Origin: CAVRAZ01 sp963719135
Lineage (GTDB): Bacteria > Pseudomonadota > Gammaproteobacteria > DSM-19610
Direction: 5' to 3'
Length of the DNA: 64,000 nucleotides
Assembly (NCBI GenBank): GCA_963719135.1
Contig: CAVRAZ010000010.1
Span: 24,645-88,644 of the forward strand
Shown here: positions 57,237-64,000 of the stretch, piece after piece
Layout of the letters: each line of letters starts with the position of its first letter
Numbering within the stretch: position 1 is the stretch's first letter
Program-made: the position numbers and the translations under genes
Notes under the pieces: generated by a model
Told to the model about the DNA's origin: nothing
The model's database searches: none
Seen by the model: only the letters and a program-made list of their open reading frames with translations

Positions 57237-59622
57237 ATGTCTCGCCGCAAGCGCCATCCGGTCAAATCAGAAAAGCCATCCGCAACGCCTGAAGCGTCGT
57301 CCGTCACCGAGCCGCAGCGGCCCTCGGCACACCGACTGCGGATAGCTTTCGCGCTGCTGGCGCTGTTCGCCGCGGCGGGCGCGTGGTTTTTATCGACACG
57401 CGCGCCGGCGCCGACCCTATCCAGCCTGGCGTCCGCCGGTCCCGGCAAACCCGCCGCATATGTCGGTAGCCAGCCATGTGCGGATTGTCACGCCGATGCT
57501 TGGCGGGCGTGGCGCGGATCGCAACATGCGCAGGCGACGCAGGCGGCCACCGACGCCACCGTGCTGGGCGATTTCAACGACGCGACGTTCAGCGCCGACG
57601 GCGTCGAATCAAGGTTCTTCAGGCGCGACGGCGGATTCTTCGTGCACACCGACGGACCCGACGGCGTGCCCACCGATTTCAAAATCAGCGATACCTTCGG
57701 CGTTTACCCGCTGCAGCAATACCTCGTACCGCTGTCCGGCGGTCGGTTGCAGGTCCTGTCGATCGCCTGGGACAGCAGGCCCCGCGCGCAGGGCGGTCAG
57801 CGCTGGTTTCATCTCTATCCGAACGAACGGGTCACGCACGACGATGTGCTGCACTGGACCCGACCCGCACAAAACTGGAACAGCCAGTGCGCTGACTGTC
57901 ACTCCACCCATCTCGCCAAACATTACGATCCGGTCAACAAAACCTTTGCGACCACCTGGTCGAAAATCAACGTGGCCTGCGAAGCCTGTCACGGTCCCGG
58001 ATCGCGGCACGTAACGTGGGCCAAGCAGACGCCGGACGCCCGCCGGAAAACCGAGGATCAGGGTCTCGTCATCAGCCTCGACGAACGCAGCGGCGTCAGC
58101 TGGGCGCGGGATGCGCAGTCGGGCGAACCGGCGCGCAGCCGGCCGCGTTCGACCGAGCGCGAGATCGACATGTGCGCGCATTGTCACGCGCGACGCAGTC
58201 AGATCGCGGACGGTTACGAACCCGGGCGACCGCTGCTCGATCATTATCTGCCGGAGCTGCTGCGTGCGGGGCTGTATTTTCAGGACGGTCAGATCGAGGA
58301 CGAGGTCTATGTCTACGGCTCGTCTCTGCAGAGCCGGATGTACGCCGCCGGCGTGACCTGCAGCGATTGCCACGACCCGCACAGCATGCGTTTGCGCGTG
58401 CCGGGCAACGGTGTCTGTACCCAGTGCCACGCACGCGAAACCTACGACCAGCCCGCGCATCATCACCATGCGCCGGACACCGCGGGCGCCGCCTGCGTCG
58501 AATGTCACATGCCGACCCGCACCTACATGCTGGTGGATCCCCGCCGCGACCACAGCCTGCGCATTCCGCGGCCGGATCTGTCGGCGCGACTGGGAACGCC
58601 CAATGCCTGCAACCAGTGCCACGCCGACAAGGATGCCGCCTGGGCGGCGGCGCGGATTAAGGACTGGTATGGTGCCGCGCCGACCGGTTTCCAGACTTAC
58701 GCGGACGCGCTGAATGCCGCGCGCAGGGGTGCGCCGAACGGCGGCCAGGCGCTGGCGACCTTGATCCGCGATCAGCAGGTGCCGGCCATCGCACGCGCCA
58801 CGGCACTGGCCGAACTCGGTCCGTATTTTGATGCTTCGATCCTCGATGTGCTGCCGCTGGCGCTGGGCGACGCGAATCCGCTCGTGCGCGCCACCGGCGT
58901 CGGCGTACTTGAATCAACACCGCTGGAATTGAGGGTGCGGCTGGCGTTTCCGATGCTCGAGGATCCGGTGCGCGCCGTGCGCATCGAGGCGGCACGGGTA
59001 CTGGCCGCTGTGCCGGCGGGCGACTTGTCGACCGCGCAGCGGACAGTGCTCGACACAGCCACGCAGGAATACCGCGCCTCTCAGCAGATCAACGCCGAGC
59101 GTCCGGAGGCACAGGTCAACCTTGGTAATCTCGCTGCGGCACAGGGCCGATTCGACGACGCGATCAAAGCCTTCGCAACGGCCGAGGCGATCAATCCCTG
59201 GTTTGTGCCGGCCTACGTGAATGTCGCCGACCTGTACCGCGCTCAGGGTCGGGACGCCGAAGCGGAAAAGGCGCTGCGCCGGGGTATCGAGTCGGTGCCC
59301 CGATGCCGCCACGCTGCACCATGCGCTGGGCTTGACGCTCGTGCGCGAACACCGCGTCGACGCCGCGCTGGAAGAACTCAAGCAGGCCGCGACCCTTGAT
59401 CCGAAACAGGTGCGCTACCTGTACGTGTACGGGGTCGCGCTGCATTCGTCCGGTCGCGTGGAGGAGGGCATCGAGACATTGGAGCAGGCGCTCGCAAGTT
59501 TCCCGGACAATACTGACCTGCTAACCGCGCTGGCGGCTTTCCACCGCGACAAGGGCGACAAGGCCGCGGCCGAGCGTTATTCGCAGCGGCTGCAGGCGCT
59601 GTCCAGTACGGCGTCAAACTGA
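57237..59622 (+). CDS. Octaheme c-type cytochrome with C-terminal TPR domain, one frameshift
   Basis: An N-terminal membrane anchor or signal (residues 36-53) leads a periplasmic protein with eight CxxCH heme sites: CADCH (C81), CADCH, CEACH, CAHCH, CSDCH, CTQCH, CVECH and CNQCH. HEAT-like Ala-rich repeats (about 500-590) and TPR repeats (AQVNLGNLAAAQGRFDDAIK, then LGLTLVREHRVDAALEELKQ) follow. It probably moves electrons to or from a periplasmic partner. The frame shifts at a CCCC run (59298-59301); one C too many separates ESVP from DAATLHHALG. This homopolymer error may be technical. Total about 795 residues. Confidence 0.82.
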
Positions 59623-59935
59623 ACCGGTCACCGGGGACCGCGGAGTTTGGGATTCCGGATCGCGCGTGTTACCTTGCCGTCACCGCTCGACTGTCGCGCG
59701 ACCATCCGGCCAACACCGGTTTATCGAGGATTCAACGCATGCCCCACGCCGCCAAGGACCGATCCGACCCGGCCCGCCGCCACGCCAGTTGCCGCGCGCG
59801 CGGTTACACATTCCTGCTGCTCGCGAGCGATGCCATGTATTAACGCGCCACGAAATGTCCATCTAGGTCGTGCGGTCAGAACCCTTAACACCAATGCTAA
59901 ATTGCCCTCATCTCTCTGATGAGGATGCCGTTTTG
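59623..59935. other. Convergent intergenic region
   Basis: About 310 bp. A 34-codon frame from ATG 59739 begins MPHAAKDRSDPARRHASCRA and ends after a hydrophobic stretch. It might be the start of a lost exported protein, but I cannot support it as a gene. No terminator with a clear T-run was found. Confidence 0.35.
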
Positions 59936-61203
59936 TTATTGGAGTTCCGGTGGCAAATCAACTTGTCCACCAGCAGAGAGCGCAGACATTAGCAGTTCAA
60001 TAGTCGCTTGGTACTGACTATCACCGGCGACGTTCACCGTCTCATCCGAATCAAGTACGTGATCATACAGTTCGTATTGCTTGATCCCCTTGCTGTTCAC
60101 CCACTGAGTGAATCGCCACCGATCCGTCCGAACTGAGTGCCCCAAATAGCCACCGCGTACCCATTGACTGAATGCTCCTCGAGTGCCTGAACGCAAAGGA
60201 TTGTCGATAAAGCCGACCAAACTGTCTCCCTCGAGTGCATAACCTCCGTGCTGGTTTGGAGTAGGCATGGGTAGACCTGCCAGTTCCACCAAGGTTGGAT
60301 ACAAATCGACCAGCTCGACCAAGGCGTTGCTCGACCGATTTCCCGATCTCCCCGGGGCCCTAATGATCAACGGAACCCGTGTACCAATCTCGAAATTGGT
60401 GTGTTTTCCCCATTCCCTCTGTTCGCCCAGATGCCACCCGTGATCGCCAAATAGCACGACAATGGTATTGTCACTCAACCCGGCTGCATTTAGCTCGTCC
60501 AGTACGCGCGTTACTTGTGAATCAACAAAACTAGTTGCCGCATAGTACCCCCGCTTCAAGTTCCTACGCAGGTCTTCGCTGTAATCCGCTGTGTTTGCGG
60601 GCATCTCGCTGAAAGCTCGCAGTTCCGCGCCATTATCGAAAGCAAAACTTGGCGCGTTCAGCGCCCTAAATGGATTAATCGCCTCAGGCAACGAGTATTT
60701 GTCGTACATCGCGAAGAATTCGGGTGGTGCCAAAAATGGCAAATGGGGCTTCTTGAAACCGACGGCTATGAAAAATGGCTTGTCGCGCGAGTTCCAGATA
60801 GCATTGATCGCAAGACTCGCACACTTGTAATCAGAAAATTTGCCGTAAGGTGCGTCGACGGCCGCGTAAGCCAGTTGCTTCCCGTCAGGACCATACGGGC
60901 GACTTGGTCCGAAAGCATCCTGATACGGCTCGGTCCAGGACTCTGAATCATCAAGCCCATCATTGTAGACCTTACAGATTCCCTGCGTACGATAACCGTT
61001 CTGTTTGAAGTATTGCGGGAGAGTGACCACGGTAGGAACGCTACTGCGAAAATGCGTCTTCTGATCTGTAATTGTGGCGGTATCCGGACGCAGCCCAGTC
61101 ATCAAGGAGGTTCTCGACGGCGAACAGGTTGCCATTTGGGCATAAGCCCTGCTAAACATAACCCCCTCCGCAGCGAGGGCATCAATGCCAGGCGTACTTA
61201 TAT
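59936..61203 (-). pseudogene. Sulfatase (formylglycine type), N-terminus lost to IS insertion
   Basis: Hydrolyses sulfate esters. The active-site motif CSPSRTSLMTG (Cys converted to formylglycine) is present, as are FVDSQVTRVLDELNAAGLSD, VLFGDHGWHLGEQREWGKHT (metal and substrate residues) and GTRVPLIIRAPG, as in iduronate-2-sulfatase-like enzymes. The frame upstream of the first ATG (61159) still reads TPGIDALAAEGV and then runs into the IS target duplication at 61194-61203. So the first metal-binding Asp-Asp pair and any signal peptide are cut off, and the protein is inactive. Confidence 0.88.
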
Positions 61204-61297
61204 CTATCTATTGTACACAACTTCCCCACAGTCACAGTGAACGCCCATGCGAAGGAGTCCACAGGTGGTTCTCGGATGTGAGAAGAAGAATGAGATG

Positions 61298-62152
61298 TCA
61301 GTTGCGCAGCTGCGAGCGGAAGTTAGGCACGAGTGGATAGACCCAGATGCTTTTGACCGGTTCGCTGTTACTGTGGAGTCGGTCGAGCTTGCCGCGCCCT
61401 TGGGTCTTGCCGAGGCAACGCCAATTGGCGGCCTGGTAGCAGGTTCCGCGGAAGCGCGGGTCTTCGATAAAGGTTTCCAGCAGGACCGGGCGATAGGCGT
61501 AGCGGGCGTGCCAGTCATCGGCGAGGCGCCTGGCGGTCAGGGCGAGGGCGCGGGAGGCGAGGTTGGGGCAATTGACCCAGGGCAGGATGAGGAAGCGGGC
61601 GTTGTTGACGATGAGGTGGAGGTTGCGCCGGCGCTCATCGCAGGTCCAGCCGATGAATTCATCGCGCGGTTTGATTTTCCAGGCGCTCGCGCCGAAGCCG
61701 AACAAGGCGAGGATCTCACCGTGGGCGCGCACGAAGTAGCGCAGCTGTGCGCCCGGTATGGGCTGATGGCCGAGGTAGTGATGGCGTTGGATGTAGGCAT
61801 TCCACAGCAGGGAGTCGTGTTTGGTGGTGATCGGATCGATACTCAGCCAGGAAAGCTCCACCTGCGGGGCATGCGCTGGGGGGAGCACGGCGCGCTCGAT
61901 GTGCGGATGCTCGAGGTAGGTGAGGGGTTTTGTGCATCGGGGTGGGGGGAGCGTGATCAAGCCATCGGCCTGCATCCTGAGCAAGGCCACGCGGCAGCTC
62001 ATATCCTTCGGTGTCCCATTGGGCTTGCGCCAGTTCAGCCGCTCACAGACTTGCAGGGAAAGCCGGTAACGGCTGCTCTGCGGCTGATCGGCGAGTAGCG
62101 CGCGAATGAGCTCGATTTCGCCAGGGTCGAAATGACGTCCGCAGTAGCGCAT
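61298..62152 (-). CDS. DruA-like DUF4338 protein, passenger or accessory gene of the IS
   Basis: 284 residues. The N-terminus (SRYRLSLQVCERLNWRKPNG, TPKDMSCRVALLRMQADGLI, TLPPPR) and core (HDSLLWNAYIQRHHYLGHQP, GQLRYFV-like, WTCDERRRNLHLIVNNARFL, WRCLGKTQGRGK) match the DUF4338 family that includes DruA of the Druantia anti-phage system. Molecular function of the family is not established. The ATG lies 3 bp after the transposase stop, so the two are co-translated. DruB-E partners are absent, so an independent Druantia defence operon is unlikely here. Confidence 0.82.
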   Translation of the reverse strand: MRYCGRHFDPGEIELIRALLADQPQSSRYRLSLQVCERLNWRKPNGTPKDMSCRVALLRMQADGLITLPPPRCTKPLTYLEHPHIERAVLPPAHAPQVELSWLSIDPITTKHDSLLWNAYIQRHHYLGHQPIPGAQLRYFVRAHGEILALFGFGASAWKIKPRDEFIGWTCDERRRNLHLIVNNARFLILPWVNCPNLASRALALTARRLADDWHARYAYRPVLLETFIEDPRFRGTCYQAANWRCLGKTQGRGKLDRLHSNSEPVKSIWVYPLVPNFRSQLRN

Positions 62153-62155
62153 GGT

Positions 62156-63664
62156 TCAGCTCGAATCGAACCGGCGCAGGGCCTGCTTGCAGGCGCGCAG
62201 GATTTCAACGTCTTCGTACAGACGCAGCCATCCGCGCCACAGCACGGTCAGTCCCGGCTCCCCGTCGCACGTGCGCCCGAGATGTCCGCCGAGGCGCCCG
62301 ATCATGCGCACCGTTTCCCGCAAGGGCGGGGGCTCGCGCGGCGGGAGGGTTTTCTTGAGGCGAAGGTGCAGCGCTTCGATCTCCTCGGCCGAGAACACCT
62401 CGGTGCTCGGCGCCTGCGGTTGGATGCGCGCGAGGTAAGTGACGTGCATCAGGCGCACGCCGATGATGCTAAAGAGCGTCAGATAGCGCGTGAGGCGCTC
62501 GGCGGTTTCCAGCAAACACGCCTCGACCTTGCAACCGGATTTGAGCACCTTGTGCCAGGTCTCGATGCCCCAGCGCCGGGCGTACCATTGAACCTTCTCG
62601 GCCGCCGCGTCAAAGTTTTTGACGGGCAGGTTCGTCAGCAGCACCCAGCCGAGGGCCTCGACGCCCCCGGGGCTCGACTTTTCCGTCGCCGCGATGACGT
62701 TGACGCTTACCGGCTCCATCGAGGGCGAGGCTTTGGCGTGGCCGCGTCGTTGCGGGGGTTTGATCGTCACCTGCGCCACGCGCAGCTCGAGGCTCGCCGT
62801 GCGGGCCTGGCGTTTGCCGTTGCGGGGGATCTCCACCGTCAAGGCGCCGAGCACCGGGGCGCTCGCCAGCGCTTCGAGGATACGGGTATCGCCCTCGCTC
62901 TGTTCGGGCACGAGCTGTCGATCGGTGCGCGCACGGATGAGAAAGCGCGCCCCATGCGCCTGGGCCTGCGTGATGAACTCGAAGAAGTCCGACTCCCGAT
63001 CGGCCACCGTGATGACCTGCACACCGGGGGGTGTACGCTCGAGCGTCTCGCGCAGCGCGAGGAGCCACTTGGAACTCTCCTTCGCCTCAATCGCGGTGCA
63101 TTGCAGGCGCTCGATCTTCTCCTGATACCCCTCCGGCACAACGGCCCGGCGCGCCCAGATCCGTTGGTTCAACACACCCAGCGGCACGCCCGCGGCGGTA
63201 AAGGCCAGCGCATTGTGCATGATGAGCCCGCGCTCGCCGGCGCTGTTGCTCTTGCCGATCGGACCCAGGCCACGCGTTTTCGGATGCGTGCCATAGGAAA
63301 AGAAGACCGTATCCTGCATCACCAACACCGGACCACCGTACGCGGCCATGCGCTGAACCGTGGCCTCGGTGTGCGGCTTGAGAATGGCCGCCGCGCTGAC
63401 CTTGTTGTTGTCAAACAGCCGATACGCCGCCTTCGTGCTCGCCCAGTCGCCACAGGCTTCGTTGATCGGCGCGGCGGGCGATTTGGCCAGCTGCTCGGCG
63501 GTCTTGATCAAACGACGATCAAGGCGTGGGTCGGACAGATCGATGCCGCTGAACTCCTCCCGCACCCAGGGCACCTGCTGAGACCCCGCATCGATGATGG
63601 CCTGCACAGCGGGGTCTGTATCTCGCGATTGTCTCGACACCGGCCCCTGCCACCTCCGTCGCAT
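62156..63664 (-). CDS. IS4/Tn5-like DDE transposase
   Basis: About 500 residues. The N-terminal DNA-binding segment contains WVREEFSGIDLSDPRLDRRL. DDE core: first Asp in VLVMQDTVFFSY, second in ITVADRESDFFEF, and the YREK signature Y-2-R-3-E-6-K in YARRWGIETWHKVLKSG. The start may be GTG 63640 (VSRQSRDTDPAVQAIIDAGS), which aligns with the GTG start of the neighbouring element's transposase; the ATG at 63664 is the longer option. Appears intact, so the element may still be mobile. Confidence 0.9.
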   Translation of the reverse strand: MRRRWQGPVSRQSRDTDPAVQAIIDAGSQQVPWVREEFSGIDLSDPRLDRRLIKTAEQLAKSPAAPINEACGDWASTKAAYRLFDNNKVSAAAILKPHTEATVQRMAAYGGPVLVMQDTVFFSYGTHPKTRGLGPIGKSNSAGERGLIMHNALAFTAAGVPLGVLNQRIWARRAVVPEGYQEKIERLQCTAIEAKESSKWLLALRETLERTPPGVQVITVADRESDFFEFITQAQAHGARFLIRARTDRQLVPEQSEGDTRILEALASAPVLGALTVEIPRNGKRQARTASLELRVAQVTIKPPQRRGHAKASPSMEPVSVNVIAATEKSSPGGVEALGWVLLTNLPVKNFDAAAEKVQWYARRWGIETWHKVLKSGCKVEACLLETAERLTRYLTLFSIIGVRLMHVTYLARIQPQAPSTEVFSAEEIEALHLRLKKTLPPREPPPLRETVRMIGRLGGHLGRTCDGEPGLTVLWRGWLRLYEDVEILRACKQALRRFDSS

Positions 63665-63781
63665 AGGACAATGGAGATCAGGTTAGCAGATGGCGGCGAC
63701 TGTGTCCAGCGTTTTTTTCTGCAATGCTCAGGACGCGCGGCCAGGACTCAAAACTTGTGGGTAATAGATAGGTACTTATAT

Positions 63782-64000
63782 CTGTCTATTACACACATCT
63801 TTGAGGGTTCTTCTGCGCTGTTGAAGGAGGCACAAAAAGCGCTGGACACAGGCGTTCCGCTTTGCTAATCTTCGGTGCCTCACACGAGGAGGCGCGAGAA
63901 GGGGCGGCGTGGCCAAGCGAGCGCAATGCGAAGATCCCGAAGTGCGGGCTATTATCGAAGCCGGCACCCAATCGCTGGAATGGGCTGGGATTGAGGCTCC
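63782..64000 (+). mobile_element. Left end of a second, related IS4-type element (continues past window)
   Basis: Directly after the target duplication the sequence CTGTCTATTACACACATCTT resembles the left end of the first element (61204). The element therefore appears to have inserted at, or beside, the same target in the opposite coding orientation. Its transposase start is at 63909. Confidence 0.7.
63909..64000 (+). CDS. IS4-type transposase, N-terminal part (runs off the window)
   Basis: From GTG 63909, behind GAGGAGG, the frame reads MAKRAQCEDPEVRAIIEAGT and continues QSLEWAGIEA to the edge. It aligns with the start of the first element's transposase (DTDPAVQAIIDAGSQ). The remainder lies outside the window. 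Confidence 0.7.
   Translation, partial: MAKRAQCEDPEVRAIIEAGTQSLEWAGIEA

Larger units (their letters stand above)
61204..63771 (-). mobile_element. IS4-type element carrying a DruA-like gene, with 10-bp target duplication
   Basis: The ends are inverted: CTATCTATTGTACACAACTT at 61204 and, on the other strand from 63771, CTATCTATTACCCACAAGTT. Both flanks show GTACTTATAT (61194-61203 and 63772-63781), a 10-bp target duplication as usual for the IS4 family. It holds the transposase (62156-63664) and the DUF4338 gene (61298-62152), both minus strand. Total 2568 bp, longer than a simple IS4 by the extra gene. Insertion destroyed the sulfatase gene. Confidence 0.85.

Noticed and set aside
61298..62152. 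A complete Druantia defence operon
   Set aside because: Only the DruA-like protein is present and it sits inside a transposable unit; no DruE helicase or other partners.

Overview
The window reads as GC-rich gammaproteobacterial chromosome. Three things support this: the conserved run thrS-infC-rpmI-rplT-pheS-pheT-ihfA-merR-like gene followed by tRNA-Pro, the uvrB/aspartate aminotransferase pair, and the nitrate-sensing NIT-ANTAR regulator next to a formate/nitrite transporter and cyanase. Genus cannot be fixed from sequence alone. Housekeeping blocks alternate with accessory DNA. Many accessory genes are broken. Some breaks are single-base indels that could be sequencing errors, others (a 7-bp tandem duplication, an in-frame stop, insertion-sequence junctions) look biological.

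Left end (1-4.5 kb): a nitrogen-assimilation block with a NIT-ANTAR antiterminator (5' end outside the window), a leader with an intrinsic terminator, an FNT nitrite/formate channel, a PP2C phosphatase-protein kinase fusion and cyanase. 4.8-11.6 kb: assorted accessory enzymes (zinc alcohol dehydrogenase, YceI protein behind a perfect palindromic operator, lipoprotein hydrolase, AraC regulator divergent from a methyltransferase and a GFA protein) plus miniature palindromic repeats. 11.8-16.6 kb: a minus-strand operon of glutamine-synthetase-like ligase, aldehyde dehydrogenase, iron alcohol dehydrogenase and gamma-glutamyl hydrolase. No amine oxidase is present and an amino-acid/ethanolamine permease remnant lies just upstream, so I infer gamma-glutamylation of an amino alcohol rather than putrescine.

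16.6-19.2 kb is a scrap-yard: clpX fragment, Met/Gly-rich exported protein, IS3 and IS91 tails, permease remnant, a perfect 32-bp hairpin. 19.2-22.8 kb is core: tRNA-Asn, aspartate aminotransferase, uvrB, tRNA-Val. 22.8-32.25 kb is an apparent island between intact tRNA-Val and a degenerate copy of its 3' half. It carries a short CsrA-like protein, four family-2 glycosyltransferases, a Wzm/Wzt-type ABC exporter, a UDP-xylose synthase and a UDP-sugar 4-epimerase, i.e. export of a xylose/arabinose-type glycan. 32.3-41.6 kb: nested palindromes, a zntB pseudogene, then the translation block.

41.7-51 kb: a decayed mobile region at tRNA-Pro, with an integrase lacking its catalytic tyrosine, an IS21 remnant and a degenerate type I-G (I-U) CRISPR-Cas interference module (cas8-like, cas3, csb2, csb1) without adaptation genes or a visible array. 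51.25-51.7 kb: a consensus sigma70 promoter, two tandem SAM-II-like pseudoknot aptamers (the first with a terminator and a matching antiterminator) and only the first 59 codons of metK. 51.8-61.2 kb: sulfotransferase, beta-helix glycosidase lipoprotein, AmrS and IS91 fragments, an octaheme cytochrome-TPR protein and a truncated sulfatase. The right end is an IS4-type element bounded by a 10-bp target duplication, carrying a DruA-like (DUF4338) gene beside its transposase and abutting the start of a second related IS.
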